From assembly GCA_963811635.1 (NCBI GenBank), contig CAWESB010000021.1:1-64000 (forward strand): a stretch of DNA of 64,000 nucleotides, read 5' to 3'. Below, piece after piece: positions 17,576-27,621 of this stretch (positions are counted from its first letter, which is position 1; the number at the start of each line of letters is the position of its first letter). The DNA is from JAIBJN01 sp963811635. GTDB lineage: Bacteria; Actinomycetota; Thermoleophilia; Gaiellales; Gaiellaceae. Position numbers and translations under genes: made by a program. The notes under the pieces were generated by a model, which made no database searches, had not been told where the DNA came from, and saw nothing but the letters and a program-made list of their open reading frames with translations.

Positions 17576-17725
17576 ATGGAAGCGGCAACTGTCGACACCA
17601 AAGGGTTTGGACGCGGGCTTCGTGACGTTCCGCGCAAGGAGGCGTCTGTCATCGTCCTGAGCTCGGCCGAGCTGGTCGAGTGCACCTGCCCGGACTTCTG
17701 CGACCGCGACCACGACCGCGACTAG
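17576..17725 (+). CDS. Small cysteine-containing protein ahead of malate synthase
   Basis: 49 residues, too short for most gene callers. The C-terminus carries a CxCxxxC cluster followed by alternating Asp, His and Arg (CTCPDFCDRDHDRD), a likely metal site. The ATG sits just after a good promoter, and the stop is 9 nt before the malate synthase GTG, so it is the first gene of that operon. No known family is recognised. A role as a small metal-binding or regulatory protein for the glyoxylate operon is speculation. Confidence 0.5.
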   Translation: MEAATVDTKGFGRGLRDVPRKEASVIVLSSAELVECTCPDFCDRDHDRD

Positions 17726-17734
17726 GCAGGGCGC

Positions 17735-19288
<1,554 letters not shown>

Positions 19289-19301
19289 GAGGACATGCGG
19301 C

Positions 19302-20537
19302 ATGGACAGGTGGCAAGGAATCGAGCGGCCGTACACGGAGGACGACGTCGAGCGCCTTCGCGGATCGGTCACTGTTGAGCACACCCTGGCCCGACTGGGG
19401 GCCGAGCGGCTCTGGCGACTCCTGAACGAGGAGCCCTACGTCGCCGCGCTCGGCGCCATGACCGGCGGCCAGGCGGTGCAGATGGTGAAGGCAGGCCTGC
19501 AGGCCATCTACCTGTCCGGCTGGCAGGTCGCGGCCGACGCGAACGTCGCGGGACAGACCTACCCCGACCAGAGCCTCTATCCGTCGAACAGCGTGCCTTC
19601 GCTGGTCAAGCGGCTCAACCAGGCGCTCCTGCGCGCCGACCAGATCGAGCACGCCGAGGGCAACGGCACCGACCGCCACTGGCTTGCGCCGATCGTGGCC
19701 GACGCGGAGGCCGGTTTCGGCGGCGCGCTCAACGCCTTCGAGCTCATGCGGACGATGATCGAGGCCGGCGCCGCGGGCGTGCACTTCGAGGACCAGCTCG
19801 CGTCCGAGAAGAAGTGCGGCCACCTGGGCGGCAAGGTGCTCGTGCCCACGAGCCAGTTCGTCCGCACGCTCTCGGCAGCCCGCCTCGCGGCCGACGTCTG
19901 CAACGTGCCGACGGTGGTCGTCGCGCGCACCGACGCGCTCAGCGCCACGCTGCTCACGAGCGATGTCGACGAGCGCGACCACGAGTTCGTCACCGGCGAG
20001 CGGACGCCCGAGGGCTACTTCCGCGTCGAGGGCGGCATCGAGTCCGCCATCGCGCGCGGCCTGGCCTACGCGCCCTACGCGGACCTGATCTGGTGCGAGA
20101 CCTCGACGCCGGATCTGGGCGAGGCGCGCGAGTTCGCGGATGCGATCCGCGATCGGTTCCCCGGCAAGCTGATGGCGTACAACTGCTCGCCTTCCTTCAA
20201 CTGGAAGCGGCACCTCGACGACGAGCAGATCGCCCGTTTCCAGGCGGAGCTCGGCGAGATGGGCTACGCCTTCCAGTTCATCACGCTTGCGGGCTTCCAC
20301 GCCCTCAACCAGTCGATGTTCGAGCTGGCCCGCGGGTACCACGGTCGCGGCATGACCGCCTACGTGGAGCTGCAGCAGAACGAGTTCGAGCTCGAGGAGG
20401 TCGGCTACACGGCCACGAGGCACCAGCGCGAGGTCGGCGCGGGCTATTTCGACCTCGTCGCCGAGGCGGTCTCGGGAGGCGAGAGCTCGACGCTCGCGCT
20501 CAAGGGCTCCACCGAGGAAGCGCAGTTTCACGGGTAG
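19302..20537 (+). CDS. aceA: Isocitrate lyase
   Basis: 411 residues; AGGAGG ends 9 nt before the ATG. The catalytic loop KKCGHLGGKV with its active-site Cys is intact, as are SGWQVAADANVAGQTYPDQSLYP, ADAEAGFGG and the C-terminal NCSPSFNWKRHL. It splits isocitrate into succinate and glyoxylate. Together with aceB it lets the cell grow on acetate, fatty acids or other C2 sources. Confidence 0.96.
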   Translation: MDRWQGIERPYTEDDVERLRGSVTVEHTLARLGAERLWRLLNEEPYVAALGAMTGGQAVQMVKAGLQAIYLSGWQVAADANVAGQTYPDQSLYPSNSVPSLVKRLNQALLRADQIEHAEGNGTDRHWLAPIVADAEAGFGGALNAFELMRTMIEAGAAGVHFEDQLASEKKCGHLGGKVLVPTSQFVRTLSAARLAADVCNVPTVVVARTDALSATLLTSDVDERDHEFVTGERTPEGYFRVEGGIESAIARGLAYAPYADLIWCETSTPDLGEAREFADAIRDRFPGKLMAYNCSPSFNWKRHLDDEQIARFQAELGEMGYAFQFITLAGFHALNQSMFELARGYHGRGMTAYVELQQNEFELEEVGYTATRHQREVGAGYFDLVAEAVSGGESSTLALKGSTEEAQFHG

Positions 20538-20564
20538 GGCCGGATCGAGGGGCGCCCGAGCGGC

Positions 20565-20570
20565 TATAAC
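20565..20570 (+). promoter_or_regulatory. -10 box placing the cysS start point at its GTG
   Basis: TATAAC ends 6 nt before the cysS GTG, so transcription would begin at or next to the start codon (leaderless). There is no Shine-Dalgarno sequence and no good -35 box. Confidence 0.45.
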
Positions 20571-20576
20571 GCGCGG

Positions 20577-21863
20577 GTGCTCCTCTACGACTCCTTCACC
20601 CGCGCCAAGCAGGAGCTTCCGCCGCCGCCGGGCCCGATCCGGATGTACGTGTGCGGGCCGACCGTGTACCAACGGGTTCACGTCGGCAACGCGCGGCCGT
20701 ACGTCGTCTTCCTCTGGCTGAAGCGCTGGCTCGAGCTCCAGGGCTACGACGTCACGCTCGTCGAGAACGTCACCGACGTCAATGACAAGATCTACGAAGC
20801 CGCGGCGAAGCAGGGGATCGGCAGCGAGGAGCTCGCCGCCGACGCGACCCGCTGGTACCTGGAGGACACCGACGAGCTCGGCCTCGGCCGGCCGGACCAC
20901 GAGCCGCTCGCCAGCGAGACCATCCCCGAGATCGTCACCCTGATCGAGGAGCTGATCGGACGCGGGCTCGCGTACGAGTCCCAAGGGGACGTCTACTTCC
21001 GCGTCGCCGAATATCCGGACTACGGGCAGCTCTCCGGCGCGAAGCTCGAGGACATGGTCTCGCAGGAGCCGGGTGACCTGAAGGAGGATCCGCGCGACTT
21101 CGCCCTCTGGAAGGCGGCGAAGCCGCACGAGGATACGTCCTGGGACTCGCCCTGGGGCCCCGGCCGCCCCGGCTGGCACATCGAGTGCTCGGCGATGGCG
21201 GAGAAGCTCTTCGGGCCCGTCTTCGAGATCCACGGCGGCGGGCTCGACCTGCGCTTCCCGCACCACGAGAACGAACTGGCTCAGTCGCGCGGGGCAGGGC
21301 GGGAGTTCGCGCGGCTCTGGGCGCACAACGGGCTCCTCGAGCTCGCCCAGGAAAAGATGTCGAAGTCGCTTGGCAACATCGTCTCGCTCCGCGATGTCCT
21401 CGACCGGTACGGCCCGGAGGCGATCCTCGTGCTGTTCCTCGGCGCCCACTACCGCAGCCCGGTCGAGTACTCGGACGAGGCGATGCAGTCGGCGCGCACG
21501 CAGGCCGAGGACTTCCGCACCGCCTTTCGCGTGGTCGAGCGCGGTGAGGGAGCGCCCTCGTGGGATGAGTTTGCCGCCGCCCTCGACGACGACTTCAACA
21601 CGCCGCTGGCGCTTTCGATCCTCCACGCCTGGCGGTCGGCAGGCGAGCTGGAGCTGCTCCGGCGCGGGCTCGACGTCTTCGGCCTCGGGGTGGGGGAGGC
21701 CGGCGCGGCTCCGCCCGAGGTAGTCCGCCTCGCCGAGGGCAGGCGCGAGGCACGCGAGGCGCGCAACTTCGACCGTGCCGACGAGCTCCGTCGCGGGATC
21801 GAGGAGCTCGGCTGGGAGGTCCAGGACGTGCCCGACGGCTTCCGGCTCGTCCCAAAGACGTGA
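20577..21863 (+). CDS. cysS: Cysteine--tRNA ligase
   Basis: 428 residues from GTG. YVCGPTVYQRVHVGNARPYVVF carries the zinc Cys and the HIGH-like motif; GWHIECSAM, GGGLDLRFPHHENE and KMSKS are all present. The C-terminal DALR-like domain is short (about 90 residues). It charges tRNA-Cys. It overlaps rlmB by 4 nt; the cysS-rlmB-NYN-sigH order is conserved from Bacillota. Confidence 0.95.
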   Translation: MLLYDSFTRAKQELPPPPGPIRMYVCGPTVYQRVHVGNARPYVVFLWLKRWLELQGYDVTLVENVTDVNDKIYEAAAKQGIGSEELAADATRWYLEDTDELGLGRPDHEPLASETIPEIVTLIEELIGRGLAYESQGDVYFRVAEYPDYGQLSGAKLEDMVSQEPGDLKEDPRDFALWKAAKPHEDTSWDSPWGPGRPGWHIECSAMAEKLFGPVFEIHGGGLDLRFPHHENELAQSRGAGREFARLWAHNGLLELAQEKMSKSLGNIVSLRDVLDRYGPEAILVLFLGAHYRSPVEYSDEAMQSARTQAEDFRTAFRVVERGEGAPSWDEFAAALDDDFNTPLALSILHAWRSAGELELLRRGLDVFGLGVGEAGAAPPEVVRLAEGRREAREARNFDRADELRRGIEELGWEVQDVPDGFRLVPKT

Positions 21864-22576
21864 CGCGCGACCTCGTCTACGGCCGCCGGCCGGTACGAGA
21901 GGTCGTGCGGGCCGGGAAGCGCCAGGTGCTCGAGCTCCTGGTCACCGAGCGAGCGCTCGGCGCCGAGCCGTGGCTCCGCGAGATTCCGGGGCTGAGGCTG
22001 CAGGTCGCCCCGGAGCGCCGGCTCAACGAGGCCGCCGGGACGACCGACCACCAGGGTGTCGTCGCGTTCGTCGAGCCGTATCGCTACGCGGATGCCTACG
22101 AGCTCGCGTCCGGCGAGCGCCCGCTGATCGTCTGCCTCGACCAGGTCACCGATCCGCACAACTTCGGCGCGGTCGTCCGTAGCGCCGAGGGCGCCGGCGC
22201 GAGCGGCGTTGTCATCACCGAGCGCAACTCGGCCCGCGTGACCCCGGCCGTGTCCAAGGCCTCCGCGGGTGCGACGGAGCACCTCCCCGTCGCCCTCGTC
22301 GTCAACCTCTCCCGCTACCTCGAGGAGATCAAGGGCCCGCAGCTGTGGGTCTGGGCGACTGCCGAGGACGCCGAGACCCCCGTGTGGTCAGCTGACTTGA
22401 CCACGGGCGTCGCACTCGTCCTCGGCGCCGAGGGCAAGGGGCTTCGCCCGGGAGTCCGGCGTGTCTGCGACGACGCGTTCGCGGTGCCGCTGGTCGGCAG
22501 CATCGAGTCGCTCAACGTGAGCGTCGCTGCCGGGATCGCACTGTTCGAGGCCGCCAGGCAACGTCGCGGCGCGTGA
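21860..22576 (+). CDS. rlmB: 23S rRNA (guanosine-2'-O)-methyltransferase RlmB
   Basis: 238 residues, GTG start inside the cysS stop. The N-terminal substrate-binding domain starts VYGRRPVREVV. The SPOUT knot motifs follow: DPHNFGAVVRSAEGAGASGV, LVLGAEGKGLRPGV and IESLNVSVAAGIALFE. It methylates the ribose of a guanosine in domain V of 23S rRNA using SAM. Confidence 0.93.
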   Translation: MTRDLVYGRRPVREVVRAGKRQVLELLVTERALGAEPWLREIPGLRLQVAPERRLNEAAGTTDHQGVVAFVEPYRYADAYELASGERPLIVCLDQVTDPHNFGAVVRSAEGAGASGVVITERNSARVTPAVSKASAGATEHLPVALVVNLSRYLEEIKGPQLWVWATAEDAETPVWSADLTTGVALVLGAEGKGLRPGVRRVCDDAFAVPLVGSIESLNVSVAAGIALFEAARQRRGA

Positions 22577-23709
22577 GGGCGGCCGCCGGCCCGCTCTTCG
22601 CCTTCGCAGCCTTCGGGTCGTTCTGGGGCGCGTGGGGCGTCCTCGTCCCGGACATCAAGGACCAGGTCGGCGCATCGGTCACGCAGCTCGGCGTCGCCTT
22701 CCTCGCGGTGGCGATCGCGGCGCTGCCGGCGATGCTCCTGACCGGCCGGGTCGTCGACCGGGTCGGGCCTAGGGTCATGCCGCTCCTCCTCGCCCTCTTC
22801 GGCGTGGCGGCTGTCCTGCCCGGCCTCACCAACTCCGTCTGGCAGCTCGCGCTCACGCTGGTGTTCGTCGGCGTCACGACCGGGGCCGTCGACGTGGTCA
22901 TCAACGTCGCCGCGACCAATGTCGAGACCTCGGGCGGCCCGCGGGTGATGCAGATCGCCCACGCGCTCTTCTCGGCGGGGTTCCTCGTGGCTGCGATCGC
23001 CGTGGGCCTGGCGCGGGGCGCCGGGGCCGAGCCGCTCCCCATCCTGCTCGGAGTCGGCGCGCTGATGATGGTCTCGGCGGCCGTGAACAGGGGGTATCCC
23101 GAAGTTCGCCGGGCCCCGGCGCAGCGTCGTTTCGCCCTTTCCAGGCGGCTTCTGGTCCTGGGGCTGCTCTGCGGGGTCGCCTTCGTCGTCGAAGGCGGGA
23201 TCGAGAACTGGAGCGCGCTCTTTCTCGAGACGGAGCTCGACGCGTCGCCGGCCGTGAGCGGCCTCGGACCGGGTTTCTTCGCCGCGGCCATGGTCGTCGG
23301 CCGGGTGCTGGGGCAGTGGCTCGAGCTGCGCGTCGGCGACCGGCGCTTGCTGGCCGCGGGTGGGCTGATCGCGGCCGCCGGGCTGGCGCTGGCTGCGCTG
23401 GCGGATGCGCTGCCCCTCGCGCTCCTGGGCTTTGCGTTCGGTGGAGCCGGGATCTCGGTCGCGGCGCCGACTCTCTTCGGCGCGGCGGGCCGCGGAGCGT
23501 CCCCGGCGGAGCGCGGGAGCTCGGTCGCCTCCGTCACGACGATCTCCTACCTCGGCTTCGTCGTCGGGCCGCCGCTGATCGGCGCCGTCGGCGGTGCGAT
23601 CGACCTGCGCGCCGGGATCGCGCTCCTGGCAGGCATCGCGCTGCTCCTCGGCGTCGCGGCCTCCGCCTCCCGGCAGGCGCTTCCGGCCGAGCACCATAGG
23701 CATCCTTAG
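22573..23709 (+). CDS. Major facilitator superfamily transporter
   Basis: 378 residues, about 12 hydrophobic segments. The loop after TM2 reads GRVVDRVGPR, the MFS motif A. VVDVVINVAATNVE and the paired halves resemble the FucP/YbjJ-like sugar or drug porters. It overlaps rlmB by 4 nt and precedes the NYN gene by 3 nt, so it has been inserted into the conserved rlmB-yacP pair. Substrate unknown. Confidence 0.85.
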   Translation: MRAAAGPLFAFAAFGSFWGAWGVLVPDIKDQVGASVTQLGVAFLAVAIAALPAMLLTGRVVDRVGPRVMPLLLALFGVAAVLPGLTNSVWQLALTLVFVGVTTGAVDVVINVAATNVETSGGPRVMQIAHALFSAGFLVAAIAVGLARGAGAEPLPILLGVGALMMVSAAVNRGYPEVRRAPAQRRFALSRRLLVLGLLCGVAFVVEGGIENWSALFLETELDASPAVSGLGPGFFAAAMVVGRVLGQWLELRVGDRRLLAAGGLIAAAGLALAALADALPLALLGFAFGGAGISVAAPTLFGAAGRGASPAERGSSVASVTTISYLGFVVGPPLIGAVGGAIDLRAGIALLAGIALLLGVAASASRQALPAEHHRHP

Positions 23710-23712
23710 CTC

Positions 23713-24150
23713 GTGCTCTACCTCTTCGACGGCTACAACATCCTGCACGCGAGCCCGTTCTCCGACCGTCGCGAGCTGGTCGACGCGCTCGCGAGCTTCG
23801 TGGCTGTCCGCGGCGCGCGGGGCATCGTGGTCTTCGACGGCGTGGGGGAGGACGCCGCCTACGGCGGGCTCGAGGTGCGGTTCGCGTCGCCGGCCGACCC
23901 GCTCATCGAGCGCCTGGCGGCCGAGAACCGCCGGAGCGAGGAGGTCTGGGTCGTCTCGTCGGACCAGGCTGTGCGCGGAACGGCCGGGCAGGAGACGCGA
24001 CGCCTCTCGTCGAACACGTTCGTGCACGAGCTCGCCGCCGAAGCGAAGGCGGGACCCGCGCCGGCCGACGGGCCAGGGCGCTCCCAGATCGAGGACGCCC
24101 TCGACGACGAGACACGAGAGCGTCTCGAACGGTTTCGCCGGGGTCGTTGA
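23713..24150 (+). CDS. NYN domain ribonuclease, YacP/Rae1-like
   Basis: 145 residues from GTG. LYLFDGYNILHA holds the first acidic metal ligand of the PIN-like NYN fold, VVFDG the second and VVSSDQAVRGTA the third. In B. subtilis the same neighbour of sigH (YacP, Rae1) is a ribosome-associated endoribonuclease that cuts in the A site. The synteny makes orthology likely; activity is inferred. Confidence 0.85.
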   Translation: MLYLFDGYNILHASPFSDRRELVDALASFVAVRGARGIVVFDGVGEDAAYGGLEVRFASPADPLIERLAAENRRSEEVWVVSSDQAVRGTAGQETRRLSSNTFVHELAAEAKAGPAPADGPGRSQIEDALDDETRERLERFRRGR

Positions 24151-24175
24151 ACTTTCCAGGGCTCCCTGCTACGAT
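24147..24175 (+). promoter_or_regulatory. sigH promoter
   Basis: TTGAAC (24147-24152), exactly 17 nt, TACGAT (24170-24175). The -35 box overlaps the NYN stop codon. The TSS would be near 24182, leaving a leader of about 75 nt to the sigH GTG. Confidence 0.65.
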
Positions 24176-24255
24176 CGAGACCTCAAGTTGAGGGTTAGGG
24201 TTTGTGGAGAGGCCACCTGCGGTCCCTCCGGACACCGATCCCAGGAGGAACAGCC

Positions 24256-24921
24256 GTGGCCCGCCGCCAGCCCGCAACCGCCCGAACCGCTCAAGAGCGG
24301 AGTCAGCGAGAACTCGCCGACCTGCAGCTGGTCTTGCGCGCCCGAAACGGCGACTCGGCCGCGATGGATGCCCTCATCCGCCGCTACACCGGCTTCGTCC
24401 GCCTGAAGGCGAGCTCGTACTTCCTCGCAGGCGGCGAGTCGGACGACCTCAACCAGGAGGGGCTGATCGGCCTCTACAAGGCGGTGCGGGACTTCCGGGC
24501 CGACAAGGAGACGTCGTTCCGCAGTTTCGCCGAGCTCTGCATCACCCGCCAGATCATCACCGCGATCAAGACAGCGACGCGCTTCAAGCACGCGCCGCTC
24601 AACACGTACGTCTCGTTCAGCCAGACACCCGCCGGGCAGGACGACGGCGAGTGCACGCTGGGTGACGCGCTTCCCGGCCCCGGCGTCGACGATCCGGCAG
24701 TCTGCGTCATCTCGACGCAGGAGCTCCAGAGCCTCGTCTTCTGTCTGGGAACCGGTCTCTCACCACTCGAGTCCGATGCGCTTCGCCTCTATCTCGAAGG
24801 CAACTCCTACGAGGAGATGGCCGAGGACCTCGGCTGCGACACCAAGACGATCGACAACGCGCTCCAGCGCGTGAAGCGCAAGGTGCTCCAGCACCAGAGC
24901 GGCCGCCAGGTCCTCGACTGA
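24256..24921 (+). CDS. sigH: RNA polymerase sigma factor, SigH (Spo0H)-like
   Basis: 221 residues. The GTG at 24256 is fixed by AGGAGG 7 nt upstream; an in-frame ATG 18 codons earlier lacks this. Region 2 (LIRRYTGFVRLKASSYFLAGGESDDLNQEGLIGLYKAVRDF) and region 4 (LSPLESDALRLYLEGNSYEEMAEDLGCDTKTIDNALQRVKRK) are clear, with no region 1.1. In B. subtilis the orthologue drives post-exponential and competence genes. Location after rlmB-yacP is the conserved one. Its regulon here is unknown. Confidence 0.9.
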   Translation: MARRQPATARTAQERSQRELADLQLVLRARNGDSAAMDALIRRYTGFVRLKASSYFLAGGESDDLNQEGLIGLYKAVRDFRADKETSFRSFAELCITRQIITAIKTATRFKHAPLNTYVSFSQTPAGQDDGECTLGDALPGPGVDDPAVCVISTQELQSLVFCLGTGLSPLESDALRLYLEGNSYEEMAEDLGCDTKTIDNALQRVKRKVLQHQSGRQVLD

Positions 24922-24945
24922 CCGCGGCTACGATTGGCGCATCGC

Positions 24946-25018
24946 GCCGGAGTAGCTCAGCTGGTAGAGCAACCGCCTTGTAAGCGGTAGGTCGTGGGTT
25001 CGAGTCCCTCCTCCGGCT
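24946..25018 (+). tRNA. tRNA-Thr (anticodon TGT)
   Basis: 73 nt cloverleaf: acceptor GCCGGAG/CTCCGGC, D-arm GCTC...GAGC, anticodon stem ACCGC/GCGGT with loop CTTGTAA (anticodon TGT, reads ACA), and T-arm containing GGTTCGAGTCC. CCA is not encoded. It follows sigH by 24 nt. Confidence 0.97.
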
Positions 25019-25071
25019 CTACGCGGATCGTTTCGGACGACCGCGCTGCTGTTCGCTCGGCGGGTCCGCGT

Positions 25072-25644
25072 CTACGCCGCGAAAGGGACCGCTGCCTGGG
25101 CCTCCGCCCGGGCGCGCGTCGCAGCGACAAGCTCCTCGATGGCCTCCTCGAGCTGGGCGCGGACGCCCTCGTCGACAAGCCGGCCGTCCTCGAAGCACGA
25201 GTCGGCGTGGCGTACCGCGACCTCGTTCGGCAGCACCCGGCCACCGATCGTGGCGAGGACCTTGCGCAGCTCGGCCTGGGCCCACACGGCGCCGAAGGCG
25301 CCGGTCGAGGCGCCCACGACGGCCGCGGGCTTGTTGCGGAGAGGGTTCGTGGCGACCGGGCGAGAGACCCAGTCGAGCGCGTTCTTGAGGTGACCCGGGA
25401 CCGACGCGTTGTACTCGGGCGTCGCGATCAGCACGGCGTCGGCGCCGGCGAAGGCGGCGCGGAGCTCCGCGACCGCCGCCGGCGCCTCGGCCGTGTCGTC
25501 GTCCTGGTCATAGGGCGGCACCGCCTTCAGGCCCTCCCAGATCTCCAGCTCGAAGTCGTCGGGCAGGAGCTCTGCCGCCGCGCGGAGCAGCGCCGAGTTG
25601 TAGGAGTCCCGGCGGAGACTGCCGGAGATGCCGAGGATCTTCAT
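25072..25644 (-). CDS. NADPH-dependent FMN reductase
   Basis: 190 residues. Flavodoxin-like fold: GISGSLRRDSYN binds the FMN phosphate, IATPEYNASVPGHLKNALDW contacts the ring, and VVGASTGAFGAVWAQ completes the site. Members reduce FMN, quinones or azo dyes with NAD(P)H. It lies 5 nt after the YceI gene and is probably co-transcribed with it under MarR control. Confidence 0.88.
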   Translation of the reverse strand: MKILGISGSLRRDSYNSALLRAAAELLPDDFELEIWEGLKAVPPYDQDDDTAEAPAAVAELRAAFAGADAVLIATPEYNASVPGHLKNALDWVSRPVATNPLRNKPAAVVGASTGAFGAVWAQAELRKVLATIGGRVLPNEVAVRHADSCFEDGRLVDEGVRAQLEEAIEELVAATRARAEAQAAVPFAA

Positions 25645-25649
25645 TCGAG

Positions 25650-26192
25650 CTAGACCGCCTTCACGAGCTGGAGCTCGGCGACGATCCTAACCTCGTTCGC
25701 CAGGGCGGCATCGCCGCTCGGCAGCGGGTTGTTCCACCTGAGGCCGAAGTCGGTGCGATCGACCTCCGCACTCAGGGTGAGGCCGAAGCGCTGGTTGCCC
25801 CACGGATCCTCCATCGGCGCCGATGCTGTCCCGGTGACCGTGACGGGCTTCGTGACGCCCTTGATGGTGATCTCGCCGTTCGCGGTGACGTGGTCGCCTT
25901 CGAGCGCGACGTCCTCCGCTGCGAACCGCAGCTCGGGAAAGTTCTCGGAATCGAAGAAGTCGGGGCTCTGCAGGTGCGCGTCGAGGTTCTCGTCCTTGAC
26001 GTCGACGCTGGCGACGTTGGCGACGCCCTCGAGAGCCGCGTTGCCGTCGTCCCCGATCGCGAGCGATACGGAGACGTCGCGGAACTGCCCCCTGAAGGTG
26101 CCCGCCATGTACGAGACCTCGAAGCCGACCAGCGAGTGCACGGGGTCAAGCGCCCAGGTTCCGGTCGGGGCGATCGTTTCGGTCGTGCTCAT
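25650..26192 (-). CDS. YceI family protein
   Basis: 180 residues, no signal peptide (the start MSTTETIAPTGTWALDPVHS enters the domain directly). The lipocalin-like YceI fold is shown by HSLVGFEVSYMAGTFRGQF, ASVDVKDENLDAHLQSPDFFDSENFPELRF and ITIKGVTKPVTVTG. YceI proteins bind long polyisoprenoid or amide lipids; this cytoplasmic form is common in actinobacteria. It faces the MarR gene across a palindromic operator. Confidence 0.9.
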   Translation of the reverse strand: MSTTETIAPTGTWALDPVHSLVGFEVSYMAGTFRGQFRDVSVSLAIGDDGNAALEGVANVASVDVKDENLDAHLQSPDFFDSENFPELRFAAEDVALEGDHVTANGEITIKGVTKPVTVTGTASAPMEDPWGNQRFGLTLSAEVDRTDFGLRWNNPLPSGDAALANEVRIVAELQLVKAV

Positions 26193-26218
26193 GCGGTTTC
26201 TACCTCCATCTGCTTGAG

Positions 26219-26228
26219 TAGTATACTA
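26219..26228. promoter_or_regulatory. Palindromic operator between YceI and MarR genes
   Basis: TAGTATACTA, a perfect 10-nt palindrome, contains a TATACT -10 box on both strands and is flanked by two direct TTGAGTA copies (26214 and 26229). It is in the only AT-rich part of a 79-nt divergent spacer. A MarR dimer bound here would block both promoters. Confidence 0.65.
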
Positions 26229-26271
26229 TTGAGTACGCAATGAGATTAGCAAGAATCACTTGAGCCCGCAA

Positions 26272-26754
26272 ATGTCTGCCACCGCACCCGAGAACACGAG
26301 CGCCACTGCCGTCGAGGTATTCACCCGACTCCTGCGCGCACATGCGACGACCGCGCGGTGCGTCGGCGCGAAGCTCCTCGCCGAGCACGGGCTCAGCCTC
26401 AACGACTACGAGGCGCTTTACCTTCTCGCGCGCGCCGACGGCCGCCGCCTGAAGCGCGTCGAGCTCGCCCGTCGACTCGTCCTGACGCCGTCGGGAGTGA
26501 CCCGGCTGCTCGAAGGCCTCGAGGAGACGGGACTGGTCGAGCGCGCCGAGTGCTCGAGCGACCTGCGGATTACCTACGCGCAGCTGACCGACGCCGGCCT
26601 CCACACCCTCAGGGCCGCGTCCTGCGACCACGAGGGCTCGATCAAGGCCTTGCTCGACGAGCATCTGAGCCCTGACGAGGTGCAGCTGTTGGCCGAGCTG
26701 CTCGGCAGGCTTCCCGGCGTCCTCGATGACGACGGGGCTTCCTGCGGAACCTAG
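26272..26754 (+). CDS. MarR family transcriptional regulator
   Basis: 160 residues from ATG (a TTG lies 4 codons upstream). The winged helix is RLKRVELARRLVLTPSGVTRLLEGLEETGLVERAEC, with the wing at SSDLRITYAQLTDAG. It is divergent from YceI/FMN-reductase with a shared palindrome, so it most likely represses that operon and itself in response to a small lipophilic or oxidised compound. Two Cys (near 43 and 109) could be redox sensors; this is speculation. Confidence 0.88.
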   Translation: MSATAPENTSATAVEVFTRLLRAHATTARCVGAKLLAEHGLSLNDYEALYLLARADGRRLKRVELARRLVLTPSGVTRLLEGLEETGLVERAECSSDLRITYAQLTDAGLHTLRAASCDHEGSIKALLDEHLSPDEVQLLAELLGRLPGVLDDDGASCGT

Positions 26755-26829
26755 CGTTCGGTTAGCCGCACCACCGGACGCAGGGTGTCCGCCTTCCGGC
26801 GCGGAGGGCATTGGAGCAAGCTTTGCGCC

Positions 26830-27294
26830 ATGCAACACCCAGCGGCACTCGAACGACTCCCGACCGAGGCCTCGGGCTCGGCCGGCCGGCCAGCGTCGGT
26901 CGAGAGCTCTGCGTCGGCCGGATTCATGGCCCCGCTCCACGCGCACGAGGCGGACGAGTCCATCCACGTTCTCGAGGGCCGACTGCGGCTGTACGCGGGC
27001 GGGAAGTCCGTCCGGATGCAGGCGGGCGATTCCTACGTCGTCGAGCGGGGCGTCGCGCACACGTATCGCGTCGAGTCGTGGCACGCGCGCGCCGTCTTCA
27101 CGACCCTCACCCGCTCGGCCGCGCGCTACGAGAGCTTCCTGCGCGCGATCGGCCCCGTGGCGCCCGGCGCCGCCTGGGCCTCAGCCGAGGATGAGGCGAC
27201 CGTGACGGCGATCGCGGGGGCCGCGCAGACCACGGTCCTCGGGCCTCCGGGAACGCTTCCGCCGGGCCTCGAACACAGCGCCCACGCGGCCTAG
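26830..27294 (+). CDS. Cupin domain protein
   Basis: 154 residues from the ATG at 26830; a GTG at 26785 is the longer alternative. The two cupin motifs are present: PLHAHEADESIHVLEGRLRL and MQAGDSYVVERGVAHTYRV, giving His/Glu/His metal ligands. The C-terminal 50 residues are typical of a quercetinase-like or generic single-domain cupin. Substrate unknown; it lies 75 nt after the MarR gene on the same strand. Confidence 0.7.
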   Translation: MQHPAALERLPTEASGSAGRPASVESSASAGFMAPLHAHEADESIHVLEGRLRLYAGGKSVRMQAGDSYVVERGVAHTYRVESWHARAVFTTLTRSAARYESFLRAIGPVAPGAAWASAEDEATVTAIAGAAQTTVLGPPGTLPPGLEHSAHAA

Positions 27295-27309
27295 ACAACG
27301 CCCGTTCCC

Positions 27310-27321
27310 CCGGAATTCCGG
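27310..27321. repeat. 12-nt palindrome CCGGAATTCCGG
   Basis: A perfect palindrome in the 54-nt spacer before the 86-residue gene. It could be an operator; no other evidence. Confidence 0.3.
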
Positions 27322-27348
27322 CTCTCGCGGCCGCGTTTAAGTAGGTGT

Positions 27349-27609
27349 ATGAGAACCATTACCGACATCCGGGATGAGCTCGAGCGCGCCGTCGAGCGGC
27401 GGGCCGAGCTCTGGCACGAGCTCAACAACGGCGTCGACCCGATCAAGTCGGCCGAGGCCGCCGAGCTCTCCAACAAGATCGACGAGCTCTGGGCGGAGGC
27501 GCGTGCGCTGCGCGCGTACCACCGCTTCGGCCCGTCGGATGAGATCCGCGCCCGCGCAAGGGCCGAAGAGCGGCTCGAGCGCGATTCGCGGCGACTCAAG
27601 GCCGCCTAG
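27349..27609 (+). CDS. Small charged helical protein of unknown function
   Basis: 86 residues, AGTAGGTG just upstream of ATG. Almost entirely helical and charged, with heptad-like spacing (IRDELERAVERRAELWHEL, IDELWAEARALRAYHRF), so likely a coiled coil. No Cys and no membrane segment. No known family is recognised. It is followed by a strong palindromic terminator. Confidence 0.55.
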   Translation: MRTITDIRDELERAVERRAELWHELNNGVDPIKSAEAAELSNKIDELWAEARALRAYHRFGPSDEIRARARAEERLERDSRRLKAA

Positions 27610-27621
27610 CAGGCGGCCCGG

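Noticed and set aside
22315..24027. 570-codon minus-strand frame opposite rlmB, MFS and NYN genes
   Set aside because: Asp/Arg/Glu-rich antisense shadow; the plus-strand genes have clear family signatures and tight spacing.
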